Of a stretch of DNA of 64,000 bases, positions 47,258 through 61,440 are shown piece after piece (the first letter of the stretch is position 1; every line of letters begins with the position of its first letter). Below the pieces are notes generated by a model. That model worked only from the letters and a program-made list of their open reading frames with translations, did not search any database and was not told the origin of the DNA. Made by a program: the position numbers and the translations under genes. The stretch comes from Pteria penguin (taxonomy: Eukaryota > Mollusca > Bivalvia > Pterioida > Pteriidae): the NCBI GenBank assembly GCA_035048485.1, contig CM068582.1, forward strand, positions 34,213,596-34,277,595, given 5' to 3'.

Positions 47258-50200
47258 GATATGGTTTACCCCTCGGTACTTCTTCGTTTTTCACTTCATA
47301 AGTTTCTGATATGGGAATTGGTTTACTACGCAAGTACAATAGTAACTACATAACTCGATGAGTAACATTTAGTACACTCTATATCAAATCCAAAGGCAAA
47401 TGAAAACAGCAAATCTTCAAACTTAAAATATTTACATATAAATATTCTACACTAGACACAAACACATGTACCACATCTTTCACTATAATCTATTACACTT
47501 TATGAAGTGCACTTCAAGATGCTTCGGGTATAACACCTTCATCAGGAATAATGACAATACAAGTGTAATATATATGCCATAGAGACGTTGTGTTTAGGTT
47601 TTATATTGTAACCCAACAAGCGAAATCAAATACAGATGTTCATTACATCATTAAACAATGCAGAACCAGATGCATTATGACAAATAATGCAACAGAAATT
47701 ACAATATTATAAAGATGATGAAGTACTTGCGTACAAAATAAATAGTTCATATAAATTATACAAAATACAATGGTTCATATAGACTGTACAAAATACAATG
47801 GTTCATACAGATTTTCTGCACATATATTCCAAGATTTTTCAATTTTAATATCTAATTTTCCATGTACACGTATGATATATTAGATGATGAAATATCGAGG
47901 CGAATATTATGTAGACGATGGAACAGTATAAACGATACAATACAGCCTTGATGGGAGAGCGGGAACACTATACTACAGGTGATATTCAACAAGTACAATT
48001 TCATTATCATGATGAATGACAAGAATAATATAACATGGATGATGAAATAGCAAGCATAGTACATGTATAATACATACAATGAAGTAGCAAGAACAATTTA
48101 TAACAGAATGTAACAGCAAGCACGATATCAGATAGATGATGGAACAGCGAGATCAATTAAATGTATATGTTGAAACGGCCACTTTATAATATATATGTAT
48201 GAAACATGTAATCCTTGTCTATAAAGCTAAGATGGAATACCATGCGCTTATCATTCTAATGCTAAGATTTACGTCAATGAAAGGTGATAGTTGATTCAAG
48301 GTCATTCATTGCACAGCGGTCAGGGCGATTGAACAGATTCATTGTGCTCACCACCGCAAGAGAAAGAGGAGCCATAATCAAATTAAACGAACCGAGAGCA
48401 TTTTCAGTTAGCAAGAACTGATGACCGATACTCACCAATAAGTAGGAAGAGGAAAAGGGTCAACAAATAACAGGCATAGGAAATCGTATAAGAAACAAAG
48501 TGGAGACAAATCTGGAAATCAGGTTCTGGTTACTGATCTGACTGGCGACTCACAAGAATGATCAAACATATACAAAATGACACTTATTCGATATATGCTG
48601 TAGAGACAGGACTCATTAGCATAGAATATCAATAACAGAATATTACCTCCCAAGTCGTAATTATGACTACATACACATAAATGTTTCGAATTCAGAAGTT
48701 GAAAATCTTAACGTATATTTATATAATCAGACTGTAGTATCACTGTCGTGGCTGCCAGGTATCACTCCAAATCCAAGGATTAATTTTCTCAACTGGAACA
48801 AGTATATCGAACAATGGATTGGAATTGCACAACATCAATGCAAAGAGAATGGTAGGACTAAGTTAGTTGAGTTAGATAGCAGTTATAAAATGTCAACGAA
48901 GTGTAGGCCGGAGAGCGATGCCACTGGATGTGGTACTGCATTGAGATCTGGGTATTAAAGGAAAGGTAACTCTCTATCTGATTCGGGTACAGGAAAGTTT
49001 CACGAAAGTTATGCAAATCAGTTCTACTCTCTGAAGTCCCATGTTACTTTAAGAAATGTATTACAAATCATAACCTTCCGATACATAATACTACCTTTGT
49101 AGGATATTTGTACGAGTTTCCATAATTTGAAATATCAAACGATTTTCATACTTTCAATTCAGTAAGCAATATCGTATCAAAACAAGTATTGACTTGTAAC
49201 TTCTGTTGACAAAACACTAAAGTTATAAATGTCAAGCTGATAGAATTGATTAAGCAAATGTTACAATAAAAAAACATGTTGTATGTCAACCCTGAAAAAT
49301 CATTATTAACTGCAATTAGGTAAATTGTATGGTAAAACCTAACTGCGCAGTTATATTATAAACATATGTTTCTCAGTCTGCGTAGTTGGTATTTTTGCGC
49401 ATAAGAATGAAACTTGTGGGAAGAGGTTGTTACATTCCGAGTTGATTTTGTCAGAGAATTAAGATTTTGTCAGAGAAGTAAGATTTTGTCAGAGAAGTAA
49501 TATTTCATTGCATTTTATGTAAAAATACATGCAGAATATAAAGGAAATAATCAAAGCCAGAAACTAAGAAAACACATTTCAGAAATGGTCATGATGACAT
49601 TCTTCCGGATAAAGCTTCAACAGAGTACTGGTAGTTAACATTCTACTGCATTTCTGAGCATCTATTTAAAGGATACGATATATTTACATAGTACATTTGC
49701 TGCTACAGAAATCTTTCATTAGATGGACCAATAAAATAATTTTATTTACTCAACATTAAAATGTAAATATTTGCAACTTTTTATATCATTTTGATTAGCT
49801 TCTACTTCCCCTAATAATGAACAGTTGAGGATCTAAGACCAGCTGTAGCAATCAGTGACACAGGTTGTGCGTTTCATTCTAAAACACTTTTAAACAATTT
49901 GAAAAATCAAAGAAAATGTGCAAATCTCTTAAATCCAATAAGACTTCAAAATGTGTAGTTAATCTGATATCAGAATAGAACCAAAAAACAACATCACTTC
50001 CTATGACACCTTTTTATATCAATCTGGTGTATTCAGTTTATTGGTCTATGTAGCCGGTCTGAAGAAGTTTGTTAGATAGGGGTACTCTCTTGGGAATATG
50101 TCGCACCACCCTAGATTTCACCCTTGGTGGACCTTGCCGAAAAAAATTGCGACACTTGTAGGAGACCTTAACTACTCCATTTCCACGAAGTTTAATCAGA

Positions 50201-50493
50201 CTGTCCACTGTTTGTGGGAAAATTCATCAAAGTTTATTATTACATACAAATAATATACACTTATTAATTGCAGAGGAAAAAATCGCGAAAACCCCTAAAA
50301 CTGTTTTTGTATTCCATTCATTACATTCATTTCATGAAAAATAAGATAAAATATACAAAATTTATGCATTATAAGCAACTTGCCAAGAGAAAACCTAAGA
50401 TATTATCTGAAAATAAGAAAAAGTCCAAAAATACGTAAAAACTCGTCAAGAAATTGATTTCAGAATGAAACCATATACAACTAGAGTTGTCCT
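47258..50493. other. Unassigned intergenic sequence with a small 28-bp repeat
   Basis: Three units of GTTCATATAGACTGTACAAA-type sequence start at 47745, 47773 and 47801. GATGATGGAACAGC-like motifs recur loosely at 47880-48150. No gene recognised. Confidence 0.4.
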
Positions 50494-51010
50494 TACGGGA
50501 CAAATACCCCCGGCGGCAATAAAGTTGAAACTTGCAATAATTCATCTCTTTGTGGCAAGACAGTATAGAAGATTAGTCAACATAAATTGATAGGAAGCTG
50601 AATGTTTGGTGCTTATTAAAGGGTCTAGTCACAAGAAATTTAATCAAAAGTTAAAACTCGATATGTAGATCATCATATTGAAGTCATATACGAAGTTACA
50701 GTTCAGTATGTCAAACACGTGACAGGAAAGTGCTGAAAACGAATTTCGGTAAAAGGGCAATTACTCTTTGAAAAATGGGCCACTAATGACAAAAGTTAAA
50801 CTCGATCTGTGGATCATCACACCGAAGTTATATACCAAGTTTCAGGTCAAAATGTCCAAGTACGTGAGGAAAAAGTCCAGAAAATGAATTTTGGTCAAAG
50901 GGCAATAACTCTTGGAAAAGTGGGTCAGTCGCAACAAAAGTAAAACTCAATCTGTAGATCATCACACTGAAGTTATATACCAAGTTTCATTTCAACAGGA
51001 GGAGATATCC
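50494..51010 (+). repeat. Leader-like segment plus three 145-bp tandem units
   Basis: GGGACAAATACCCCCGGCGG is followed by three units containing AAACTCGATCTGTAGATCAT and GAAGTTATATACCAAGTTTC. Unit starts at 50654, 50798 and 50943 give periods of 144 and 145. Confidence 0.75.
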
Positions 51011-53201
51011 ATCAAAACTTATTATTCTTATTAATAATATATACTACCGTCCTTTCTTATTATTAAAAAGAAAAAAGAGGAGTTACTGGCTCAGTTATGT
51101 GGCAGAGGTCACCATGGAGCTATACAATACATGAATATAAATAATATACTAGAACATATAACACATTACAAAAATATTTGATTGTAGTGCAATTTCGATA
51201 CCGACTTAGGACGGTCATTTAATTTGACAAAAGCCAAACAAATGGTGTGGTTAAGCGGTTTACGGGCCCACCTTCCCGTAAATGCGAAAGAAAAATAAAT
51301 CCTGAAAATTATTTAATATTATTCCATTTCTTTCCAAAACATTTATTTCAGTAAAGTCAGTTAAAATACAAAAAAAAACTTCAGGCATTGTAAGCAATCT
51401 AAAAGGAGAAAATATAAAAACTTGACAATAAGCAAATATGGTTTAGAAAGTAACAGAGACTTCGGCTAAGCTGAGCTAAAAGGAACACCAAATAAAGGAA
51501 CCACCCTTAAAGAAAGAAAGAAAGAGAAGAAGAAAGAAAGAAAGTAAAAAAGAAAAAAAAGGAAGAGAGAAAGAAAGTTAAAATATGGCATTTCGTATAC
51601 AAAATGATTCGCAGTTTACAGAATGGTATCATTTTATATCGTGCTTATTAAGTTTAAAATCCACATTAATGTATTTTTTCTACAACATTTAAGTCCAGGA
51701 CCAATGAACAAACGAATTTGACCAGATGACGAAGTCTGTTTTCTGATTGATACAGATAGAGCTACAAAAGTGTTAAGGCCTTGACACACTGTCACATGGA
51801 ACTACGTTATAAATCGCTGCAAACTTCATGTGTTGTCTTTGATTTCGGACTTTGTCCGAGTTCTTTTTTCACATTGATCCAGTTTTCTTCTACATGTACG
51901 TTAATATGCGAGCTGAACGATGATAATTTTCATAGTGGACCGAACCACAATAACATATGAACGATCTGTATACGACACCACCTCAACAACCAAAATTTCG
52001 AAAAGATCTCTCTACGAGTTCTGTCGAATTGTGACAATGTACACAATGACGACTTTACTACGAGGAATATACGAGTTAAGGCGACATATTGCGATTTGAG
52101 TATAAAGAACATGACGACATATCTGTAACGTGGTAGAGTTCTGGGTGACATGTACTCGTGTACGACACAAAAGCAATCGTTTTTGACGGCCCATAACTCT
52201 TGATATTGTTACAGGGACTTAATCCAAATAATTTAAAATTCTGGCCGTTGTTCGCAGAGTATTGACATTTCTATGACATGTAAAGACATCAGTTCGAACC
52301 CCATACGACAACTGAAGAGAAGTGGCGATTGCTAACTCGCCATATCTCGTGGTCCAAACGAAAGACCGTGGTTTTACGTACTTGCTAAATCTTTAGTAAG
52401 TCGTGACTGAACCACGAGTCGCTCGGTGCAGCTTCTCGGGCTTTTGTGTTTCCCTGGGTATAAGACTCACTATCATCGTTCTATGGCACATCATGACTCA
52501 TCACAATTACTTCCCCTACCGATTCCGATTCCGAAATCGTAGCAAGTCGGAGTCTAAGTCGTTACAGTGTGATAGGGGATTTGGTAATGGTTAGATATAT
52601 TTCTTGACCAAACAAATTGTAGTTCAAACACGAGTAATCCAAATTGTCAAATAATACGTGTATACATACAAAGCTTAAATCTCGATTCTTTCCATATTAA
52701 CTGAACTATTCTGATTGTTTACAACTTATGTAATGATGTACATGTTGATTTTTCTATCATCTTTGCTAACTTTGTACTTTCTACGTATAAAATCGCTCTA
52801 GTGAACGGATGCAAGTTCCTGGCCCATTTCAACATCGAAAAGGTTTCTTCCATTGGAGTTGGCATAAATATCTTTGATCGGATCCAATGTCTAACAATCC
52901 TAAGCAACGCACCAATACAATTCAACTTTTCACCAGGTCTCGATATTACCTCCAGATCCACCAAAACGAGACTTTTATGTTTTTCATCACTAATAAAGAT
53001 TTCGAATTTTTACTACGAGTATTAAGTATATTTTAGAGAAGACGCAAAAACAAATCAGTGAGATATAAGAACTATCATATGTATTTTACACACACATTCC
53101 ACATCCCAATACACAAATAACGTATGTTTTGTCGGTTCTTTGCTAATATTACATGATAGCAAGTATGTACCGGTATAAGTAAAAATATTATAATACGCTG
53201 T
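51011..53201. other. Unassigned intergenic sequence
   Basis: A GAAA-rich tract lies at about 51509-51578. Short ORFs around 52400-52990 are not recognisable. Confidence 0.4.
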
Positions 53202-53972
53202 CAGTGATTCAGATTGAAACAGAAACTTATAGGACAGATGACCTAAACTAACAAAATTTTATCAGTCATTTTGTCTGATCTGACAAAAAACAATGGGTCA
53301 TTTTTTTCATGTTATTTAGTAGCGAGGGAATGATTAGGGCAGCTTGGTGATCATTCCCCTTTGTAAAGGAGTTACTTCTTGACGCGTTTATACATACATC
53401 GCAAGTCATTTCATTATTATCTTTTTCATATCTCAAACAGGGATAAATTGACAGCCAAGAATCTTGAAATTTCCGAATATGAACGGGGCTGGGGACGCTA
53501 TTTGAATTTGATTTTGACTTGGGAGTCGTCAGCGGCAGTCTGTTGCTGAGATTCAGACTCATTACTTTCCATTACATAAACCAAAATTTGCCAAAGTTTT
53601 TTGGCCCGAAAGTAGCCTTGTTTCTTTCTATGGCGGCATTTTATCTATGTCAATTTGACGCTTTAAATCGGCTGTGAATACGGGGCTATTAGCCAAACGC
53701 TTTAATGATTCAGACATGTTTACATGAAAAGTGAAAGTACAGGTATCGTCTCAAAATTAATCACAAAATACGGAATCGATTAAAAACTGAATAATAAATT
53801 ACATTTATATCTCCGAGTTTTGTATTGACCGCTATATAGGGAAAATGATCGGACATTCTGTCCTGGTAGAGATTAAGTAATAAGTCATTTTGACCAAGAC
53901 AGCAAATTTTTATCGGTCATTTCCGATTTTTATCGGCCAATGACCGATGACCGACGCCAATCTGAATCACTG
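53202..53972 (-). mobile_element. hAT-like DNA element, internally decayed, 771 bp
   Basis: Perfect 15-bp TIRs CAGTGATTCAGATTG at both ends. CGCTGT sits directly outside each end (53196-53201, 53973-53978), and 8-bp windows TACGCTGT and TGCGCTGT differ by one base. It carries the N-terminal zinc-finger part of a transposase-type protein on the - strand. Most of a transposase gene is missing. Confidence 0.7.
53266..53562 (-). pseudogene. TTF/BED-type zinc-finger fragment of a hAT-like (ZNF862/KIAA1586-type) protein
   Basis: ATG 53562 follows an in-frame TAA. Residues about 31-66 read FQDSWLSIYPCLRYEKDNNE, then MTCDVCINASRSNSFTKG. These match the W-L..YPWL.Y....N.M.C..C...K.SN.FT.G pattern of zinc fingers in hAT-derived proteins. 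After FTKG the expected C..F..S...H part is not seen, and no catalytic RNase H-like domain follows, so this is a truncated remnant inside the TIR element. Confidence 0.6.
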
Positions 53973-53978
53973 CGCTGT

Positions 53979-56900
53979 ATATAAACCAATACCATAGTGT
54001 TAAAGATTATTATGGTAATATACTATCTCCATTTACAAAGTATTTCAGTTCCTTCAATTAAGTCTTATCAATTTACTATGTACCTTACTACAAACGTTAC
54101 CTGGTTATAAGAGCACCATTCCTGTGGAATAAAAAATACCAAGATGATTTCGACATTCGGAGGAGCAATCATATGCAATATACATGTGTAAGTGACCGAG
54201 ACTGGATATTACACAGTATGACCTGAACATCATGGGAACACTGGAGCATTCTCCATCCTCGAAGCAGAAACAGTGAACTAAGTCGGAGATCAAGTGTAGG
54301 GAGCTGCAAAACAGACTACTTGTTGATATAAAGCAGTCACCAGACGGAAATATGAGACCTAACATTGTATAATCATACATCAATGGGGTTTTTTCAGTTT
54401 AAAATTAAAGTTTTGATTTTTTTTTAACAACCGTCATCAACAATGCTGATGATCAAATAAGCGGCAAAAGAAATCTGAATGAAAATTACTTAAGTATGAT
54501 AATATGCTGATTGCAAATACATATATGTTTCTTGTAGCTGGCCGCGAGTCGTAAAGAACGCACATATCCCTAGAAGTGAACAATTTATGATCGCTATAAG
54601 CTTCCTTATTTAATTAAGGCAATCCATGCATGTAAATCGAGGGTACCCATTAATTATCTATTATAAATATATTAAAAAAAATATATTGCATGTATGAAGT
54701 AATTACACAACACACGTGGTTTTATTATGCCTTTTCAGCTTTTCTCAACTTAGTATGATCATTTTATAAAAGAGATATTAAGTATTCAAAATAAGAGCTA
54801 TCTTTCCTGCCTAGTGGATACACAACCTTAAAGTAAGAATTCCATTTGGCTAAATTCGGTTGTTTTATACTGTGACGCCATACAAGCACGTCCCAAATTT
54901 AAACCTAGCCATAAAGCATATGCAAAACATACTAAAGAGCAATCTACTATAGACGATATCGATTTCAAGGCTTTGCTTAAGATATGCGAGCCATGACCAT
55001 TTAACTGAAAAAGAACAAGCAGTCTTAAAACTTGAATATCCCACATCATAATTCAAGGCCAGGACGTTACAATTCAACACTGCGTAAATATTATGTACGT
55101 TAACAATAATAGTAGGATTCGTCTATTAATTGTTAGTTAGCTATTTAGGCCAAACAAGTACACACTGAGAGAAAAAGAAAGTAAGAAAAATAAAGATTTA
55201 TATGATGTATATTGAACTTTAAGGAATAAATTCACACATATTAAGGATGAAATTATGAAGAAGTTTGTATGCAAAATTAATCTTATTTCGCATCCAGGGT
55301 TCAATTTCTATAAAAGTTTTGCTTACTTTTCTCCTGCCTCTTGATGAGAAGGTAGTGTTGCAGTTAGAGTCTTCTCTGCTATTAAGAGCTTGATTTGTAC
55401 TTGCAGCCAACATGATTCGATCGTTGAAGGATAATAGTCCATGCACTATACTATATCACCTCTGACAAAACAAATGTCATAATAGTCAATCAATTACGCG
55501 CACCTGTTTCAATGCTCAGGAAAAAAACCTCAACCTCCAACGCCGTCAATTTCTATTTCTAAATCTACTCCTCCACGCAAGTCGCCATTTTCGATGTATT
55601 TAAAATAGACACGTAGTGCATTATATCTTTACAAAAATATTGTGATACTCGCTTTAAACTGTCCTTTTACTTATGTCTTGAAGTTTAAAGTTTCTTTTGT
55701 TAATGGTTTCGAAAGATTTCAAAACATTAGTGATAATAAATGGAAGGACATCATGAAAAGTAGGGCATGTGTCGAAATGACTATAAATGCTACCCGTGAT
55801 GTAGACTGCATACATGTATAACATCATTAGTTCCGGACAGGTTATTTATGTAGTTAGCAATATTCGACTACTGTTCATGATCGCTATTAAGTTTATAAAG
55901 TACACTTATCCCCTCGCAAGGGATAAACGTTGCGTGTGGCTCCTAGAGGGGCGTGTTCCATTGTTTATGCATGCATAAGTACATGTGTATAAGTACATGT
56001 GTGTGTTAAATCGAGGTTAAACCAAGAATGCATGAGTGGACGTGTGAAATGTATGAATAAAGGATTTATAAAATTATTTCAGAAGTTGTTTTTCTGATTT
56101 ACATAATGACTAGAGCCGTTTATATAAAGGAGAAAAGTCATCTGGAAGTCATATAAATAAAAATCGTGCTTCCAAAAAAAAAGCTCAATCACGCAGCATT
56201 CAAAAGTGAAAACATAACATTTTGTTTCTAACTATAGGTCAAATCCAAGCTGAAGGTCAGAAGGTCAAATATTATTGTACAAAAGCAAAAGTCTTCCAAC
56301 AAGAATACACATCCGAAATATGAAAACCCTACCCACTCCATAGGTGTGTTGCATAGGTCAAAAGATGAGCACCAAGCGGGTGTCGCCACCATTATTATGA
56401 AATACTCCCCGTTGGGTGTTTAACAATAAATTATCTTTTACGAAATAGCGGCGAACGGAGGAATGGTGCGTAGTATTATCAAAAACATTTGGTCTATCTG
56501 TCCACATGAGGGTGCGCGGTGAGGTCATGGAGGATCATGTAGTGGGGTAGTACTTTATATATGATACAGATCACGCCAGTTCTATTTTTGAATTGTATCT
56601 GTTTTTCAATTCTAAATCGACTTTCTTTGTAAGTATGTAAAACTTCACTTATGTGTTTAGAGGGAAATTAGTCGGCAGATTCAGAAATAAAGAGTCTTGA
56701 TGTGTTTGAAAGTTACGAACATGTACATATACTTATAAATATCCGGTGAGTAATGCGTCTATCGATAATGACGACATAGTATAACGTATTTCAAAACGAT
56801 CTGAAATTAAAGCGTGATTGTAGCACACACAGTAGAATGTACATTCATAAGATAATTTATCTGTGGCATTGAAAATATCAGTGACAATGGAGAGAAAAAG

Positions 56901-59094
56901 GACACCAACTATAACCTCTAGATACAAAGTAATGCGATACATTCTAGCAGTTCCTCATTGGAAGAGTTTATTCGCTTTGAATAATATATATACCACATTT
57001 GAAAGAAGTGTACCTACTTTTCTAAAACTCTTCATTCTTTTTTTATAAAGAAATCACAAACTTTTATGACATTAAGATAAAATACAAATGCATTAGAAAT
57101 TGCGAATGGTCATTCAGTACTTTAAATCAATCTTGATCAAGAACGACGTAACAGAGCAATTTATATTCTTCAGACCTGGAAGCAATGACAACTAGAAACA
57201 GAAACTATTTTTCAAGGCACATTTCAATAGACCGACATCGTTAATCAGTTTACGTTAAGTTTTGCTAGCACGATATATCACATGAACAGAGGCGTATTTA
57301 TTGACAAACTGTCGAAGACAAACGCTGCCATTTCAGGAAACAGTTCTTCTTTGTCACAGACACCAACGTAATAAACCACCAGCACACTGAATTAGCACGG
57401 CTTTACATTCGGGATGACGCAGTATGGCTATTCCTTCTGTTACTTACAACGCAAAATGTGTCACTTTGTCACGTGATGAACTTAAGGGTTTTCAAGTTTA
57501 TCGGTAACGGTCCCCTTATGTACAAAACTTCAAATTTGGCACTCAAAATGACTAATACTTAACTTTTACATGTGGGTCCCCATTTTAGACATCCTGGATC
57601 CGCCACTGCTTTAGGAATATAAAATTTTATATTACTACTAATATTGAACTTCTTTTCGTTATCCTCAAGACATTGTGAAGGAGTATATGAATAGATGACA
57701 TGTAGCAAGGGTGGATTTAAAGAGGTCAGAATCGATCCTCCTTTCCGCAACAATGTCCACGCTTCGTAAAAGAATTTGCCATTGAAAAGGATTTCCTTTT
57801 TATGTTTATAATGTCATAGACAAAAACGTAAATTGCCGGAGTTTCATCACAATGTTTTAGATGTGAAAGTAGATTTTCTTGAAACAAGTAAGTTCTGGTT
57901 TGAAATACAGTTCTCTTTATGGAAAGAAACTAAAGTCATTGGATAACATGTTTAAAAATGGGGAGAATTTAAGAATAAGATTCATACCACTTAATTTTGA
58001 ACATAGCGATTTGAATAATGCAATGCATTATATAGTCTATTATGCCATTTCTAGTTTATAAACCCCATACAATAAAATGAGACCACTGTCTTTTGACATA
58101 AAAGAAAGAAAGAAAAAATAAGAGAAAAGAGAGAGAGAAAAGAAAAAAGGTAAAGAAAAGAAATCAATAAAAGACATCATTAAAGACGGCGTCAAAGTAA
58201 TGAAACACATATCACATGTATAAATGTATATACTTAAACTAATGAAAGTCAATGTGATACATAAAGCATTTTCAAATTTGTGACTCTTCCTTTTCAGACG
58301 ATTTGTTTGGGGTTTCAATCCGTGCAAAACTTCAATAACCAATTGAAAAACATCTAATGATAGCCTCTCACATGGCAGTACTTGCTTACTAATCGAACAT
58401 TCTCATATCCATTATGTTGATACAGTATATTGTATAGTTTATCTTGTTACCAGCTTAAGTTTTGTACATTGTTGATATGTAACTACAAAATGATAATTAA
58501 CATGATTAAGTGCCTCCCGAATAATATCTTCGTTCTCTTTTGCAGGTCTCAGTTTTAAATCCTAAGGCTTAAATCGCCTTGTTGATGTTGCACTTCCCAT
58601 AATTTTCGGGCTCGGTAATAAGATTCGGGATCGATCACATGAAAACATCGAAACACGTGGGTTTGTTTACTTTTTTGTACAGTGCAGTTTGCAGTTTTGA
58701 ATGTGTTTACATAATAAAATATTTTCACAAGCGCTCATACAGAAATGAAGTATGTTACAGTTTCATTTAGAGTACTTTTTGTTTTATGTGGAGTATGCTT
58801 TGTTTTCAAATTTTGAATTTCCTCTGACATATTTTGAAGGATTTAGTGTTTTAAGATTCAAATTATTTTGAATAACAGTGACTTGGTTTGCTGTCAGCAT
58901 ATCAGCTTAAACTGCCGTTTCAAAATATTTCATTTACTCAGAAAATGAACACGTTAAATCTTGAAAGTGGAACAGGATAGAGTGATATCATATATCATAA
59001 TTTATTGAGACAGTTCAATATAAATAAATGATATCATGTTTTCTGTCCCAGTAGGGTTTCAGCTTCTTCGTCCATTAAACAGGTCTGGTCCAAT
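53979..59094. other. Unassigned AT-rich intergenic sequence, about 5 kb
   Basis: Only short unrecognised ORFs. A GAAA-rich tract lies near 58100-58160 and ACATGTGT repeats near 55980-56005. No gene, RNA or clear TIR element found. Confidence 0.4.
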
Positions 59095-59095
59095 A

Positions 59096-59276
59096 GACCA
59101 TATTCCGGTTTTGATAAATGACGACTTTTTGTCCGAGCTAATACCTTTTGGCAATGTTTTTCATAGTGATGTTATAATGAATCTGTGTCATGCGTTATGA
59201 CGTCACTATGAAAAACAATGCCAAAATGTTTTAGCTCGGACAAAAAGACAGCAATTATCAAAACCGGAATATGGTT
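59096..59276. mobile_element. 181-bp MITE, copy 2
   Basis: Same length as 23609-23789 and nearly identical, flanked by TA at 59094-59095 and 59277-59278. Contains one TGACGTCA. Confidence 0.88.
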
Positions 59277-59278
59277 TA

Positions 59279-59850
59279 TTAAGCCAATCTGGTCATAGAA
59301 TGTATATCTCGATCGGACTATATTACATATAGCCAGATCAGGAAACTGATGTGTATCCTGTAGTGGTCTATGATATTCACTCTATGGTCAGATCAAGATG
59401 TACTAGATACACCCAGAAGCAAGAAAAAAAATAGCTACATTGGACTATAGTAGCTCCATTGGCTTTGGATCCAACCTGTTAAAGTAAAGACCACATCTGC
59501 TGTTAATTTGATCATTAACAGCATTGTCAGTTAACTTACAAATCAAAAATTATCTTATGACATTGTGAATCTTTAAATCCATGTCTTGAAGGTAAAACAT
59601 CTCCATTTGTGCTGCTCTATAATTTAGTATTTAGTATAAACCCACATGCAGCTAGTTCCACATGCACACTAACAATGCAGTACATTATCGATCATGACTG
59701 CAGTAACATTGCTGATGGGATTGTTGCCTGCAAATCTTGTTGCTCTTCCCTGTACTGTCATTTTCTTTGTGATGTTCTTTCTGTGGGGGTCCCACACTGT
59801 CAATGCATAGTCTTGTGAATGATGAAGGTCTTATAACATTTATCCCAAAC
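59279..59850. other. Unassigned intergenic sequence
   Basis: Nothing recognised. A short Cys-rich ORF at 59609-59818 has no known pattern. Confidence 0.4.
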
Positions 59851-60258
59851 TGATTAAAACCATATCTTTATCCACTGCTCTATTTGTCCCATTGCAGATA
59901 AAGATCTGGTAAAACCCTGTAAGGAGTCATGTTCTAGTGAACTCTGATGACGTTCCAGTCGCTGAAACCATTATTTCCCATAGTCAATCAATGACTTTGC
60001 AAGGTACATGCAAGTGACGCAACTTACTAAGTGACTGACAAACACTGTTCAGAATTAAACTACCTAGCTAGTAGGTCATGCTTACACTGAAGTGAAACAT
60101 GCGAATGCCAGGGATGTTAATTTCATTCCTTGAAATTTGTAGCCAAACCACTGATTGGCTGAAAATCAGAGTTCACCAGAACATGACCCCTTATGGGATT
60201 ATGCCAGATCTTTATCCACAATGGGACAACTAAACAGAATAAAGATTTGGTTTTAATC
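59851..60258. mobile_element. 408-bp inverted-repeat element
   Basis: Ends GATTAAAACC / GGTTTTAATC. Inner parts TGTCCCATTG, AGATAAAGATCTGG, GTCATGTTCT and GAACTCTGAT recur inverted, giving TIRs of about 110 bp. No target duplication is certain. Confidence 0.7.
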
Positions 60259-60351
60259 ATATGGCATTTATCCTTGATGGGTTGTCAAGCATAAGGATAG
60301 GTTCCACTGTAAGAATGTTTCTGTCTTTTCTGTGCTAATGGAGGAGCAGGG

Positions 60352-60640
60352 GCATAATCAGTTGCATGTAGCTGCTTGGCTCATGACCAAGAGATCATGG
60401 GTTGGAATCCCACCAGTGGCTGGTTGTTGTCATCAGTTGGTGTCATTTGAGTAAAAACCACAGTCCCATTTCATGGCTGATGTGGCTTTTTAAACTTAAA
60501 GATTACTCATTGCTTTGGATGGGTCCATTGCGTAGGTCTCTTAAATTTCTGTGTATTGCATCGGGCAGATGCCATCACCAAGTACAAAAGCACATCTAAG
60601 TGCAATAATATTGGTGCGACATAAAACAGCATCAAACAAA
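60352..60640 (+). repeat. Family A SINE, old copy
   Basis: A degenerate tRNA head (TGCTTGGCTCATGACCAAGA, GGGTTGGAATCCC), then ATGGGTCCATTGCGTAGGTC and GCATCGGGCAGATGCCATCA, align with 35293 onward. The tail is AAACAAACAAAT. Confidence 0.75.
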
Positions 60641-60947
60641 CAAATCAACCTACAAGATTCTAGATCAGAAATACTTGTTTAGGTGCAATCTAGGCTCTTA
60701 TTTTTTTTTTAATTTAGAAGCCCAGAATAAATTTAGAGGCTTCTGAAAAAATTGCAAATACTTGAAAAGTAAATAAAATCTTTGAAGAACAGAAATATGA
60801 CAAAAAGCCCCTTGTTTCCTAATTTCCACTTCTTGCATATATTCAGTAATACTTGTTCTTTCTGATTTTTAGTGTCTGAGATATGTCTGTATACTGGCAA
60901 CTCTTTATGTACATCATTTATTGGGTACATTTTTATACGCTTGTCTT

Positions 60948-61440
60948 TGATGGGACATATTATGGTTGACGGTTGTCCATCAGTCTGGACCTTTTAGGCA
61001 GGATACAGACCAAACCGTTGGGCCTAAGAATGTCAAGCTTGGTACCTTTATTCTTTATACCAAGACAAAGATGCCTATTGTTTTTCAAGGTCAAAAGTCA
61101 AGGTCTTAGTTCTACTTGGTAGGAAACCCTTGTAGGCAAGATACTACAGATCAACCCGTTAGGGCTAGGACTTTCAAACTTGGTACCTTTATTCCTTATT
61201 ATCAAGACAAAGATGCCTATATCTTTCCAGGTGAAAGGTCAAGTTTGAGTACTTCTTGGTAGGAAACCCTTGTAGGCAAGATACTACAGATCAAACCATT
61301 GTGACTATGACTGTCAAACTTGGTACACATACTCCTCATGTCAAGACCAAGACACTTATTGTTTTTCAAGGTCAAAGGTGAAAGTCGTAGTACTATTTGG
61401 TTAAGTAACTTTGTAGGCAGGATACAGAATGAACTATTGG
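60948..61440 (+). repeat. Leader plus about 3.5 tandem units of 140 bp, upstream of the WDR89-like gene
   Basis: GATGGGACATATTATGG and GTTGTCCATCAGTCTGG are followed by units with GCAAGATACTACAGATCAA, TTCAAACTTGGTACCTTTAT, AAGATGCCTATTGTTTTTCA and AGGTCAAAGGTCAAG. Starts are near 61000, 61140, 61279 and 61420. The order of motifs matches the 13-kb units. Confidence 0.75.

Noticed and set aside
52719..53025. Overlapping ORFs on both strands near 52.7-53.0 kb
   Set aside because: Looks somewhat protein-like but no family, start or splice support. Could be an old repeat.
53266..53310. Host zinc-finger gene rather than a transposon remnant
   Set aside because: The fragment lies inside perfect TIRs, loses the zinc-finger pattern after FTKG and has no downstream domain.
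60402..60599. 65-codon ORF on the + strand
   Set aside because: Lies within an old SINE copy.
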